In this document: positions 41,428 to 49,247 of the stretch, piece after piece
Numbering within the stretch: the first letter of the stretch is position 1
Layout: the number at the start of each line of letters is the position of its first letter
Assembly (NCBI RefSeq): GCF_020424085.1
Contig: NZ_CP080203.1
Span: forward strand, 2,170,001 to 2,234,000
Origin: Mycetocola spongiae
GTDB taxonomy: Bacteria > Actinomycetota > Actinomycetes > Actinomycetales > Microbacteriaceae
Length of the DNA: 64,000 nucleotides
Direction: 5' to 3'
Notes under the pieces: model-generated
Told to the model about the DNA's origin: nothing
Databases searched by the model: none
Seen by the model: the letters and a program-made list of their open reading frames with translations, nothing else
Position numbers and translations under genes: made by a program

Positions 41428-41765
41428 GATTCTTCTCCGTTTGCGGGCGTGGCATTAATGAGGGCGCCGAGGGTATGCGCAAAGGCATTCCAGCTAATGG
41501 TCTGCTGGGCGAGCATGTCCCGGCCCTGGGGGTTGATCCCGTAGTACTTGCGGTGGGGGCCACCCTCGGAGGGCACCACATAGGTGGAGAGCGCCCCGGA
41601 GGCGTAGAGGCGGCGGAGTGTGCCGTAGACGGAGGCGTCGCCGACGTCCTCGAGGCCGGCGGCGCGCAGGCGGCGCACGATGTCATAGCCATAGCCGTCC
41701 TCCTCGCGAATCACCGCGAGGACTGCGACGTCAAGCACCCCCTTGAGGAGCTGCGTGGTATCCAT
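41424..41765 (-). CDS. PadR-family transcriptional regulator
   Basis: 113 residues. PadR winged HTH: LLKGVLDVAVLAVIREEDGYGYDIVRRLRAAG (residues 6-37), then DASVYGTLRRLYASGAL (about 43-59), and GGPHRKYYGINPQG wing (about 67-80). Short PadR-s1 type without a long C-terminal helix. Divergent from the helicase gene; a near-perfect dyad lies 24-50 bp upstream of its ATG. Confidence 0.88.
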   Translation of the reverse strand: MDTTQLLKGVLDVAVLAVIREEDGYGYDIVRRLRAAGLEDVGDASVYGTLRRLYASGALSTYVVPSEGGPHRKYYGINPQGRDMLAQQTISWNAFAHTLGALINATPANGEES

Positions 41766-41789
41766 AGATTCTCCCTTCAACACATCGCA

Positions 41790-41814
41790 CACTACTACGG
41801 ATTGCGTAATAGTG
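41790..41814. promoter_or_regulatory. PadR operator candidate
   Basis: CACTACTACG (41790-41799) and CGTAATAGTG (41805-41814) match at 9 of 10 positions as inverted repeats with a 5-bp spacer. Position between the divergent PadR and helicase genes suits autoregulation. Confidence 0.6.
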
Positions 41815-41886
41815 AAACCGGGAACGTCATTTTGGGTTGCGGCGGGGTATCCTGAGGGTTGTCGATTTAGAACGAAGGTTTCCCCG

Positions 41887-43230
41887 GTGTCCCTCCCCTC
41901 ACGCCCCGATCTCAGTGCCGAACAGAAGGCCGTGTTCGAGCTGATCGAGGGTACCCGGGATAATATTTTTGTCACCGGCCGGGCCGGCACCGGCAAGTCC
42001 ACGCTGCTGAATCACCTGTCCTGGAATACCGAAAAGCAGATCGTGATCGCGGCACCCACGGGCGTGGCCGCGCTGAACGTGGGTGGCCAGACCATCCACT
42101 CGCTGTTTCGCCTGCCGATCGGGCTCATCGCCGATTCCGAGATCGAACAAAACGACCAGACAAAAAAGCTCCTGAATACCATCGATACGCTCGTGATCGA
42201 CGAGATCTCGATGGTGAATGCCGACCTCATGGACGCAATGGACCGCAGCCTGCGCCAGGCGCGGGCGCGTAAATCCGAGCCCTTTGGCGGCGTGCAGGTG
42301 GTGCTTTTTGGCGACCCCTATCAGCTCGCCCCCGTGCCCGGGCACGGCGAGGAACGCGACTATATCAACGATACGTATCGCTCGTTCTGGTTCTTTGATG
42401 CCCGCGTCTGGCAGGAGACCCCGCTGCGCGTGATCGAGCTCGTGCAGATCCACCGCCAGGCCGATAGCGAGTTCCGGCGCATGCTCACGGCCGTGCGCCA
42501 CGGCACCGTGGACGCCGAGATCGGCGGCAAGCTAAACGCCGCGGGGGAGCGGCCCATCCCGGATGATGGCAGCATCATCACGCTCGCCTCGCGTAATGAC
42601 GCGGTGACCCGGATCAACGCGGCCGAACTCAAAAAGCTCCCCGGGAAGCTGCTCACCGCGCGGGCCGAGGTAAACGGCGATTTTGGCAAGGCCGCACATC
42701 CGGCGGATGAAAAGCTGGAGCTGAAGGTGGGTGCCCAGGTGATGTTCCTGCGCAATGACACCGCGGGCCCCGACGGCCAGCGCTGGGTAAACGGCACCAT
42801 CGGCACCGTGACCCGCATCGACGCCAATGTCTATGTGGAGGTGGACGGCGAGGTGCACGAGGTGGAGCCCGCGGTCTGGGAGAAATATAAATACAGCTAT
42901 TCGGCCGCCACCAAGCAGCTTAAGCGCGAGATCGTGGCCGAGTTTACGCAGTTCCCGCTGCGCCTGGCCTGGGCCGTGACCATCCATAAATCCCAGGGCA
43001 AAACCTATGACCGGGCCATCGTGGACCTCGGGGCGCGGGCCTTCAGCCCGGGCCAAACCTATGTGGCACTGAGCCGGCTCACGAGTATCGACGGCCTCTA
43101 TCTGAGCCGCCCCCTGCGCCCGAGCGATGTGATCGTGGATGCCGATGTGGCGCGCTTCATGAGCGGCCGGGAGAGCGTGAACCCGGAGCCGGCGGCGGGG
43201 GCGCGCCCCACGCCGCGCGCCGAAAACTAA
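41887..43230 (+). CDS. PIF1/RecD-like superfamily 1 helicase
   Basis: 447 residues. Walker A FVTGRAGTGKST (about residues 28-39), motif Ia AAPTGVAALNVGGQTIHSLF, Walker B LVIDEISMVN (about 101-110) and motif III VVLFGDPYQLAPVPG. Near the C-terminus are AWAVTIHKSQGKTYDRAIVDLG (motif V) and GQTYVALSRLTSIDGL (motif VI). This is the PIF1/Dda-like 5'-3' helicase type found in some bacteria; here it is full-length. GTG 41887 has GAAGG 8 nt upstream. Confidence 0.9.
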   Translation: MSLPSRPDLSAEQKAVFELIEGTRDNIFVTGRAGTGKSTLLNHLSWNTEKQIVIAAPTGVAALNVGGQTIHSLFRLPIGLIADSEIEQNDQTKKLLNTIDTLVIDEISMVNADLMDAMDRSLRQARARKSEPFGGVQVVLFGDPYQLAPVPGHGEERDYINDTYRSFWFFDARVWQETPLRVIELVQIHRQADSEFRRMLTAVRHGTVDAEIGGKLNAAGERPIPDDGSIITLASRNDAVTRINAAELKKLPGKLLTARAEVNGDFGKAAHPADEKLELKVGAQVMFLRNDTAGPDGQRWVNGTIGTVTRIDANVYVEVDGEVHEVEPAVWEKYKYSYSAATKQLKREIVAEFTQFPLRLAWAVTIHKSQGKTYDRAIVDLGARAFSPGQTYVALSRLTSIDGLYLSRPLRPSDVIVDADVARFMSGRESVNPEPAAGARPTPRAEN

Positions 43231-43231
43231 A

Positions 43232-43257
43232 ACGGCCCCGGATCGCTCCGGGGCCGT
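43232..43257. terminator. Bidirectional hairpin between the helicase gene and hmuO
   Basis: ACGGCCCCGGA (43232-43242) pairs with TCCGGGGCCGT (43247-43257) with a 4-nt loop. Confidence 0.8.
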
Positions 43258-43272
43258 CCTGAGGGTGCCGGG

Positions 43273-43926
43273 CTAGGCCGCGGCGGCCGCCTTGGCGGTG
43301 CCGAGGTCCACAAAAAGCTCGGTGTTGTACTTATAGGCCAGGACTACCTCGGCGATAACGCGCTCGCGCTCCTCCTCGGTCCAGTCCACGCCGTCAAGCA
43401 GCTCGCGATAGGCATCCTTAAACGCGGCGATATCCTCGATCTTGGGGAAGGCGTAGAACTCCACGCCCGCATCGGTGAGCTCAAACTGACGCTTCATCAG
43501 GCGAGCGATCATCTGGCCGCCCGAGAGGTCGCCGAGATAGCGGGTGTAGTGGTGGGCGATGAAGCCGCCGGCCCAGCTCGGGCCCACCTCGTTGATGCGG
43601 GCAACATACTCAACCGTGGTGGGCAGCGGCGCGATCTGCTCGCGCCAGTTCTCGCCGATCAGGTGCTCGAGGTCGGCGCGCAGGGCGTCCAGGCGCAGCA
43701 GCGAGTCAAAAACAAAGGGGCCGGCAACGGCATCGCCGCGCTGGGCCTCACCCGCGGCCTCGAGGGCCTCGTAGATGAAATAGTGCTGTGCCGATAGCGC
43801 AACATAGTCCTCGCGCGTGCCGCGGCCGCGCATGAGGTCGGTCATAAAATCGGCGCCCTCGCTCGAGGAGTGGTCCATGCGGGTGCGCTCGCGGACGAGG
43901 GTGGAGAACGGCGTCTCGGTGGTCAT
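43273..43926 (-). CDS. hmuO: Heme oxygenase (biliverdin-producing)
   Basis: 217 residues. Proximal heme ligand His19 in RTRMDHSSSE. The distal-helix motif YLGDLSGGQM (about residues 131-140) is diagnostic of HmuO/HO-1-type enzymes. They open heme to biliverdin, CO and iron, using electrons from a reductase. The start is supported by CCGGAGAC. It is followed upstream on the same strand by a DUF2470 protein, the usual partner in corynebacteria and relatives, and an iron-box-like site lies before that gene. Confidence 0.93.
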   Translation of the reverse strand: MTTETPFSTLVRERTRMDHSSSEGADFMTDLMRGRGTREDYVALSAQHYFIYEALEAAGEAQRGDAVAGPFVFDSLLRLDALRADLEHLIGENWREQIAPLPTTVEYVARINEVGPSWAGGFIAHHYTRYLGDLSGGQMIARLMKRQFELTDAGVEFYAFPKIEDIAAFKDAYRELLDGVDWTEEERERVIAEVVLAYKYNTELFVDLGTAKAAAAA

Positions 43927-43970
43927 AATGTCTCCGGATCGGAAGGAATTGCGGGAAATTGGGGGAGGGT

Positions 43971-44276
43971 TTAGGCGTGCGGGCGCGGGGTCACGCCGAG
44001 GATTTCACAGGCCCGATCGTAGAGCACCACAACCTCGCGCCGGATTTCGGGGCGCTCGGTGATGGGGTCCGTCCACGGTACGCGCAGCTCGCGGGCCTCG
44101 GTATTAACCGTGATGGTCCACACCCCGCCGTCGCCGTCCAGGTCGGTCATGACGGAGGCGGTGGCCGCGGTATCGCCGAAGGCGCGCGCGATAAGCAGAT
44201 TATCGTCGTTATGGTCGTCATTCATGTGGTGCAGCACGCCGGCTACAACATCGGGGGCGAAGATAAATGCGCTCAT
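43971..44276 (-). CDS. DUF2470 domain protein (heme oxygenase partner)
   Basis: 101 residues: VVAGVLHHMNDDHNDDNLLIARAFG (residues 10-34) with the HMNxDH pattern typical of DUF2470/HugZ-type domains, and a second part VWTITVNTEARELRVPW. Probably binds heme or assists its degradation. First gene of the hmuO transcript. Confidence 0.85.
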   Translation of the reverse strand: MSAFIFAPDVVAGVLHHMNDDHNDDNLLIARAFGDTAATASVMTDLDGDGGVWTITVNTEARELRVPWTDPITERPEIRREVVVLYDRACEILGVTPRPHA

Positions 44277-44300
44277 GGGCGGGATAAACTCCTAGGGAAG

Positions 44301-44319
44301 TGAGGGTTGCCTTACTGAG
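44301..44319. promoter_or_regulatory. Iron-box-like site upstream of the DUF2470-hmuO genes
   Basis: TGAGGGTTGCCTTACTGAG matches the DtxR/IdeR consensus at about 12 of 19 positions, including the GG and CCT cores. Weaker than the site at 14397, but the location and gene functions fit iron repression. Confidence 0.5.
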
Positions 44320-44442
44320 CATATCGCGATTTTCCCGACAGTGTGTAGGGAAGATTCCCAGGAGTAAAATTTGCGGGCCGGTCGGGCGCGGGATGCCGCC
44401 GTGTCGCACCGGTATTGCCCCAAAATTCGGCCGTGCCGGGTC

Positions 44443-45060
44443 CTAGGAAATTTCGGGCACGGCCGGATCGGCCGCGGGGGCCGGCCACTTCGCCGCGGGA
44501 GGCTGCCACGCATCCACGCGGTCCAGGAGTGACTCGATATCGGCATCCACGATCAGCGCCTCCCGATAGCGCGCCGCGATAAAGCCCGTGGACACCATGG
44601 CGTCGATCGCCGCGAGCAGCGGATCCCAGAAGCCGTCCACGTTGAAGAGCGCAACCGGCTTATGGTGCAGGCCCAGCTGCTGCCACGTCCACACCTCAAA
44701 GAGCTCCTCGAGGGTGCCCGAGCCGCCCGGGAACGCGATAAACGCCCCGGCGAGTGCGGCCATGCGGGCCTTACGCTCGTGCATATCCGCGACGATCTCG
44801 AGCTCGGTGAGCCCGGTATGGGCGATCTCGCCGTCCACAAGCGAGCGCGGCATCACCCCGGTCACACGGCCGCCGGCGGCCAGGGTGGTATCGGCCACGA
44901 CCCCCATCAGGCCCACCTTGCCACCGCCATAAACCACGCCCAGACCGCGGGCGATGATTGCCCGCACGGCCAGGGCCGTGGCCTCAGCAAAGACGGGCGA
45001 GGAGCCGGGGGCGGAGCCGGTATAGATGGCGACGGTAAACGGGGAGAGTGCGGGAGACAT
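44443..45060 (-). CDS. LOG-family protein (cytokinin-type nucleoside 5'-monophosphate phosphoribohydrolase)
   Basis: 205 residues, Rossmann-like. VVYGGGKVGLMGVVAD (about residues 46-61), MHERKARMAALAGAFIAFPGGSGTLEELFEVW (about 96-127; PGGxGTxxE motif with the preceding Arg) are diagnostic. It likely cleaves N6-modified AMP or other nucleoside monophosphates to base and ribose 5-phosphate. ATG 45060 fits a leaderless -10 7 nt upstream; ATG 45069 is an alternative. Confidence 0.9.
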   Translation of the reverse strand: MSPALSPFTVAIYTGSAPGSSPVFAEATALAVRAIIARGLGVVYGGGKVGLMGVVADTTLAAGGRVTGVMPRSLVDGEIAHTGLTELEIVADMHERKARMAALAGAFIAFPGGSGTLEELFEVWTWQQLGLHHKPVALFNVDGFWDPLLAAIDAMVSTGFIAARYREALIVDADIESLLDRVDAWQPPAAKWPAPAADPAVPEIS

Positions 45061-45067
45061 GGCCCCC

Positions 45068-45073
45068 ATCGTA
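45068..45073 (-). promoter_or_regulatory. Leaderless -10 element of the LOG gene
   Basis: TACGAT on the minus strand, 7 nt before ATG 45060. Confidence 0.45.
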
Positions 45074-45198
45074 GCGCGCCGGGCCCGGGGAGTCCCGGCG
45101 TCATCCGGGGTCATGAACCGCCGTATCCGCTGCCGCCCGGGCGCGGCTGTTAGTCTAAAAGGCTCGAAGGTCTCGGGCGAAAACCAAGGGGGTTCGTG

Positions 45199-46032
45199 AT
45201 GGAAGACTATCTGGCACTTAATCGCGCCAACTGGGACGAGCGCGCCCCGTTGCACGCCGCATCGCCCGGCTATGCACTGGATCAGTTCCGCCGCGATCCG
45301 CGGTTCCTGAGCAACGTGGTGCGTTATGACCTGCCGCGCCTGGGCGAGATCGCGGGCCTGCGCGGCGTGCACCTGCAGTGCCATATCGGCACCGATACCA
45401 TCTCGCTGGCCCGGCTCGGCGCGCGCATGACGGGCCTGGACTTCTCCACCGCCTCGCTCGCGGAGGCCCGCGACCTGGCCACCGAAACCGGGGCCGACGT
45501 GCGCTTTGTGGCCGCCGATGTGCAGGGGGCCGTGGAGGCCCTGGGCGAGGAACAATTCGATTTTGTTTATACCGGTATCGGCGCGCTGTGCTGGCTCCCG
45601 AGCATTGAACGCTGGGCGGAGACCGTCGCGCGGCTGCTGCGCCCGGGCGGCCGCCTATTCATCCGCGAGGGGCATCCGGTGCTCTGGGCACTCGACGATG
45701 AGCGCACGGATGTGCTCGCGCTGACCCGCCCGTATTTTGAGCAGGACGACCCGATGATCTGGGACGAGCCCGGCACCTATGTGGATACCGATACTCCCAT
45801 CGTGTCCTCGCGCTCGGCCGATTGGAATCACGGAATCGGCGAGATTCTCACGGCCCTGCTCGGCCAGGGGCTCGAGCTCACCGAGTTTATCGAGCACGTC
45901 TCGGTGCCGTGGGAGGCGCTGCCCGGCCAGATGCGGCGCGGGGAACTCGACGAATGGTATCTGAACCAGGACCCGGCGCCGTTCCCGCTCAGCTATACCC
46001 TGCAGGCGATTAAGCGCCCCAAAACCGCGTAG
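45199..46032 (+). CDS. Class I SAM-dependent methyltransferase
   Basis: 277 residues. SAM motif I GVHLQCHIGTDTISLARLGARMTGLDFS (about residues 56-83), motif II VRFVAADV, and FDFVYTGIGALCWLPSIERW (about 117-136). The length and C-terminal part (SYTLQAIK) match a common small-molecule methyltransferase subfamily; the substrate is unknown. ATG 45199, after AAGGGGG. A -10-like TAGTCT lies at 45151-45156. Confidence 0.88.
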   Translation: MEDYLALNRANWDERAPLHAASPGYALDQFRRDPRFLSNVVRYDLPRLGEIAGLRGVHLQCHIGTDTISLARLGARMTGLDFSTASLAEARDLATETGADVRFVAADVQGAVEALGEEQFDFVYTGIGALCWLPSIERWAETVARLLRPGGRLFIREGHPVLWALDDERTDVLALTRPYFEQDDPMIWDEPGTYVDTDTPIVSSRSADWNHGIGEILTALLGQGLELTEFIEHVSVPWEALPGQMRRGELDEWYLNQDPAPFPLSYTLQAIKRPKTA

Positions 46033-46035
46033 CCT
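46030..46035 (+). promoter_or_regulatory. Possible internal leaderless -10 before the YigZ gene
   Basis: TAGCCT, overlapping the methyltransferase stop codon, ends 6 nt before GTG 46042. The intervening GGAGGC could alternatively be a ribosome binding site in a read-through transcript. Confidence 0.35.
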
Positions 46036-46041
46036 GGAGGC

Positions 46042-46689
46042 GTGATCTCGGAACTCGGGGAGGCGGCCCCCTACCGCACGATTGCCGCGCCCGTGGAGAC
46101 CGAGCTGGAGATTCGCCGCTCGCGCTTCCTGTGTTTTTTGGTGCCCGCTGACTCCGAGGATGCCGCGCGAGCGCTGATCGCCCGCACCCGCTCCGAGCAT
46201 CCCAAGGCGCGACATCACTGCTCGGCCTTTGTGATCGGGGAGCGCGGCCAATTGCAGCGCACCAATGACGACGGCGAGCCCTCGGGCACGGCCGGGGCCC
46301 CGATGCTCGACGCGCTGCTGGGCGCGGAACTGAGCGATGTGGCCGCGGTGGTGGTGCGCTATTTTGGTGGTGTCCTGCTCGGGGCGGGTGGGCTCACCCG
46401 GGCCTATCGCGCCGCGGTGGCCGAGGCCGTGGAGGCAGCGCGGATCGTGGTGCGCGAACGCCGGATCACGGTGGTGGTGGACGCCGATTATGCCGCGGCG
46501 GCGCTTATCGAGGCCGAGGCGCACCGCCGCGGCTGGGTGATCCTCGGGGCCGAATACGGTGCCGAGGTGGCGCTGCAAATCTCGATCCCGCCCGCCGAAT
46601 ACGAGGCCTGTGCCACGCGCATCGCCGAGCTCACCGCCGGACGCTCCGCGCCAAACGTGCGCGGCACCGCCTATGTGACCCTGGACTAA
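46042..46689 (+). CDS. YigZ/IMPACT-family protein
   Basis: 215 residues. The UPF0029 signature HHCSAFVIGERGQLQRTNDDGEPSGTAGAPMLDALL lies at about residues 58-93, then VVVVRYFGGVLLGAGGLTRAY. The C-terminal half is an EF-G domain V-like ferredoxin fold. Members may bind nucleic acid or modulate translation; role unsettled. Starts 9 bp after the methyltransferase stop, so it may be co-transcribed. Confidence 0.9.
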   Translation: MISELGEAAPYRTIAAPVETELEIRRSRFLCFLVPADSEDAARALIARTRSEHPKARHHCSAFVIGERGQLQRTNDDGEPSGTAGAPMLDALLGAELSDVAAVVVRYFGGVLLGAGGLTRAYRAAVAEAVEAARIVVRERRITVVVDADYAAAALIEAEAHRRGWVILGAEYGAEVALQISIPPAEYEACATRIAELTAGRSAPNVRGTAYVTLD

Positions 46690-46750
46690 ATCACGTTTTG
46701 GGCCTGGTGCGAGGGTGGGAGGGGTGATACTTTTGGTATCAAAGGATGTG

Positions 46751-47335
46751 ATGCCCGTGCCCGCCACCGCCCGCCCGCTACTCGCTGCCGCGGAGCAGCC
46801 GCCCGCCTATGCCGGCCGCCGTCCGGCCCGCGCCGCCAAGGCCTGGGCCGAGCTGGCGACCCGGCGCAATCCCGCGCTGGATGCCGATCGGCTCGAGCTG
46901 GAGGAGAGCGCGCAGGCGCTGATCGAGTCGCGCTATCTGCGCGAGCTTGCCGAGATCGCCGAGCGACGCATGGTATTCCGCCTCGCCGATAGCGGGGTGG
47001 GGCAGCGCGGCATCGCCGAGCTGGTGGGGCTGTCCCAGCCCGAGGTCTCCCGCCGCCTGCGCCGCCGCGGCCTGGCCAGCACCGAGGATCAGGTGCGCGA
47101 GCTGATCCTCCGCCGGCACCTGCACCAGATCGACCGCTCGGGGTTTTTTAACGCGCTGGCGCGCGTGGACTTCCGGCCCGCACCGCCGCGCGGCGCCGCC
47201 GCATTTGACGGCGGGGCCGGGGATGCCGCGGTATTGCAGCAGCTCGCCGAGGCCTATCTGGAGGGTATTCTCTCGCGGGCCGATTATGAGCAGATCCGAC
47301 AAAACATCGCCCGCGATACCCACCCCGCGCCGTGA
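46751..47335 (+). CDS. HTH protein, likely antitoxin of a zeta-type pair
   Basis: 194 residues. The HTH is RGIAELVGLSQPEVSRRLRRRGL (about residues 87-109). Before it, helical WAELATRRNPALDADRLELEESAQALIESRYL; after it, helices and a tail that includes AEAYLEGILSRADYEQIRQNIA. No enzyme motif. Its stop overlaps the GTG of the zeta-like kinase (GTGA), the classic antitoxin-first order. ATG 46751 follows AAAGGA; alternative starts lie upstream. It would both repress the operon and counter the toxin; this is inference from context. Confidence 0.7.
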   Translation: MPVPATARPLLAAAEQPPAYAGRRPARAAKAWAELATRRNPALDADRLELEESAQALIESRYLRELAEIAERRMVFRLADSGVGQRGIAELVGLSQPEVSRRLRRRGLASTEDQVRELILRRHLHQIDRSGFFNALARVDFRPAPPRGAAAFDGGAGDAAVLQQLAEAYLEGILSRADYEQIRQNIARDTHPAP

Positions 47336-48144
47336 GCGCGCTGCGCGATCGTGTCGCGGCCGAGCTCTCGGGTTTACTGGGCGACTGGGGGTTGCGTGAT
47401 CCCTGGTCCGAGGTGCCCGGCACCTCCACCCGCACGGAATATGCCCCGCATTCGGGCCTCTATACGCTGGCCCGGCTGGATTTTCAGGGGGCCCTGATCG
47501 CGCGCGAGTTCCGCGCCCGCGGAGACGTATCGCGGGATAAGGCGCTCGGCGTCGTGATCACCGCCGGGCCCCCGGGGGCCGGGAAAACCTCGCGCCTGCG
47601 GCAATTCCCGGAATTTGCGGGGTTTCGCGATATCGACGCCGATGGTTTTAAAGACCCCCTGCTGCGCGAGGAGCATCGCCGCGGACGCCTGGAGGAATGG
47701 CGCCGTCAGGTGCTGGCTGACGGAAAGCCGCTCGCGCTGCGCGAGCTATCCTCCTATGTGCACGCGGAATCCACCGAGGTGGCCAATATGATGCGCGAGG
47801 AGAGCCTGCGTCGCGGCGAGAACGTGGTGATCCACGGCACCCTCGCGAGCGCCGAATACGCCACGCACCTGCTGGCCCGGCTGAGCGCGCACGGCTATCA
47901 AAAAATCACGGTATTCGACGTGGAGGTGCCCGAGGCCACCGCCGTGGAGCGCGCGCTGCGGCGCTGGTGGGAGGAGCGCAACGCGGAACCCGGCACCGTA
48001 CTGGGTGGCCGCTTTGTGCCCGCCGAGGTGGTGCGCATGCACTATGAGGGCGGCGGAGATACCTCGCGTTGCGCGGAAAACGCGGAACGCTTTGCCGATA
48101 CCGCAAGCGATCTGGGCTGGAATGTGGTGCGCCTGCGCGGATAG
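47332..48144 (+). CDS. Zeta-toxin-like P-loop kinase
   Basis: 270 residues. Walker A GPPGAGKTS (79-87); DIDADGFKDPLL (100-111) places the catalytic Asp and substrate Lys as in zeta toxins; NVVIHGTLAS (about 164-173) is the zeta-type strand; RALRRWWEERNAEPG and RFVPAEVVRMHYEG finish the kinase. Zeta toxins phosphorylate UDP-N-acetyl amino sugars or nucleotides and block cell-wall synthesis. The N-terminal approximately 65 residues are an extension beyond the core. The partner is the HTH protein upstream; the gene ends 15 bp from tRNA-Gly. Confidence 0.78.
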   Translation: MSALRDRVAAELSGLLGDWGLRDPWSEVPGTSTRTEYAPHSGLYTLARLDFQGALIAREFRARGDVSRDKALGVVITAGPPGAGKTSRLRQFPEFAGFRDIDADGFKDPLLREEHRRGRLEEWRRQVLADGKPLALRELSSYVHAESTEVANMMREESLRRGENVVIHGTLASAEYATHLLARLSAHGYQKITVFDVEVPEATAVERALRRWWEERNAEPGTVLGGRFVPAEVVRMHYEGGGDTSRCAENAERFADTASDLGWNVVRLRG

Positions 48145-48159
48145 GGGCGCGGCACCGGG

Positions 48160-48233
48160 TGGAGCGGATGACGGGAATCGAACCCGCGCTATCAGCTTGG
48201 GAAGCTGAAGTTCTGCCATTGAACTACATCCGC
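48160..48233 (-). tRNA. tRNA-Gly(CCC)
   Basis: 74 nt including an encoded CCA end. Acceptor GCGGATG/CATCCGC; D arm GTTC-AATGGCA-GAAC; anticodon stem TCAGC/GCTGA with loop TTCCCAA, anticodon CCC; T arm with TTCGATT loop. Discriminator T. It decodes GGG. It separates the zeta-like kinase gene from the phage-like island. Confidence 0.95.
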
Positions 48234-48293
48234 GCATCGCCGGAAACCGGCGATGAATAAAACCTAGCACACGGTTGCGCGACCGGGGGGCGC

Positions 48294-48659
48294 CTAGGCG
48301 GGAGGGTGTGCCCGCAGATAGGCCAGGAGAATCCGCTCGCTGACCCCCAGCTCGATGGCCAGCTCCGCGACCTCCTGCGACCAGCGCATCTGGGCCGCAA
48401 GCTCGGCCGGGTCGATCAGCAATCGGGCGGCGCGGGCATCGGCGGCGGCCTCGGTGCGCCGGGTGCTCAGTACATGACCCAGCTCAACATGGGCAACCTC
48501 GTGGGCAAGAACCGAGCGCTCATGCCGGCGGGTCATGCCGGGGCGCAGGAAAATTGCGCCGTGTCGCGGAACCCAGAGGCCGGTGAGTTTCCCCAGAGGA
48601 CGGTGCACCACGCGCACACCCAGATCGAGTGCGTGCGCGTGTGGGTCATAGCCGTTCAT
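48294..48659 (-). CDS. ImmA/IrrE-type zinc metallopeptidase, copy 1
   Basis: 121 residues. HEVAHVELGH (HExxH, about residues 55-64) is the metallopeptidase motif, with an upstream FLRPGMTRRHERSVLA. The C-terminus (SERILLAYLRAHPP) could contact the partner repressor. ImmA proteins inactivate phage or ICE repressors by cleavage. It is directly after an XRE repressor on the same strand (stop TAA abuts GTG 48662; ATG 48659 preferred). A paralogue sits at 53093-53461. Confidence 0.82.
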   Translation of the reverse strand: MNGYDPHAHALDLGVRVVHRPLGKLTGLWVPRHGAIFLRPGMTRRHERSVLAHEVAHVELGHVLSTRRTEAAADARAARLLIDPAELAAQMRWSQEVAELAIELGVSERILLAYLRAHPPA

Positions 48660-48662
48660 CAC

Positions 48663-49079
48663 TTATCCATTCGGAAACTCTTCCTGCCCCCCATCGTCAT
48701 CGGTGGCCGCGGCGAGTTCCTGGCTCAGGTCCACGGTATGCAGGTCTACATCATGGCGCAGAGGTACGACGTTGGGGGAGGGGGTGGCCTCGGCCCGGCG
48801 CAGCAGCTCGCGTAGCAGCTCGGGGGTGCTCACCTCGGCGAGGGCAATATCGCGCCCGGCCTGCCGGGCCTCGTCGGCGGTATAAAACCCGGCCGCGATC
48901 AGTGCGGAGATGGGGGACTGGCCAAAGGCGCGCGCGATCGCCGAGAGGGTATCCGGCTTGAGGCCGGACGCGAGCTGCCGGCTCAGCGTGCTGGGGTCCA
49001 TCCCGGTGCGCAGCGCAATGGCCCGCATGCTGCGCTCGCCGGTAATGCCGTGCAGGAAGTCGCGTCCTATCGTTAACAT
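48663..49079 (-). CDS. XRE-family phage-type repressor
   Basis: 138 residues. N-terminal HTH: GITGERSMRAIALRTGMDPSTLSRQLASGLKPDTLSAIARAFG (residues 10-52). ISALIAAGFYTADEARQ follows, then a Glu/Asp-rich C-terminal tail (about 115-138). The pairing with an ImmA-like peptidase recalls ICEBs1 ImmR-ImmA. It faces a second XRE gene across a 168-bp region carrying repeated TTGCA motifs. Confidence 0.8.
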   Translation of the reverse strand: MLTIGRDFLHGITGERSMRAIALRTGMDPSTLSRQLASGLKPDTLSAIARAFGQSPISALIAAGFYTADEARQAGRDIALAEVSTPELLRELLRRAEATPSPNVVPLRHDVDLHTVDLSQELAAATDDDGGQEEFPNG

Positions 49080-49093
49080 GACTCCAAGTATGG

Positions 49094-49234
49094 TGCAATT
49101 TTGCAACACTTTCAATCTGGATTTCCCGCGATCCCCGGACTGGCGTGTGCAGATTATGAATCAGTGCACCGCGTGAGGTTGTTTGCTGTCTCCAAATGAT
49201 GCACACTTGCAATGCAACAGTGAGTTATTGCATT
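49094..49234. promoter_or_regulatory. TTGCA-type operators between divergent XRE genes
   Basis: TGCAATTTTGCA (49094-49105), TTGCAATGCAA (49207-49217, perfect palindrome) and the half-site ATTGCATT (49227-49234). The first lies next to the XRE repressor start and the others just upstream of the second XRE gene, the geometry of a phage-type genetic switch. The interval is AT-rich compared with surrounding DNA. Confidence 0.65.
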
Positions 49235-49247
49235 ACGGGGGTTATTG

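Noticed and set aside
44218-44409. 63-codon minus-strand frame overlapping the DUF2470 start region
   Set aside because: No ribosome binding site and no motif; it overlaps the iron-box-like site and the DUF2470 coding region.
48160-48233. tRNA-Gly as the attachment site of the lysis island
   Set aside because: The tRNA 3' end faces the zeta-kinase gene, not the island, and no repeat of the tRNA 3' end was seen on the far side near dcd. No integrase is present.
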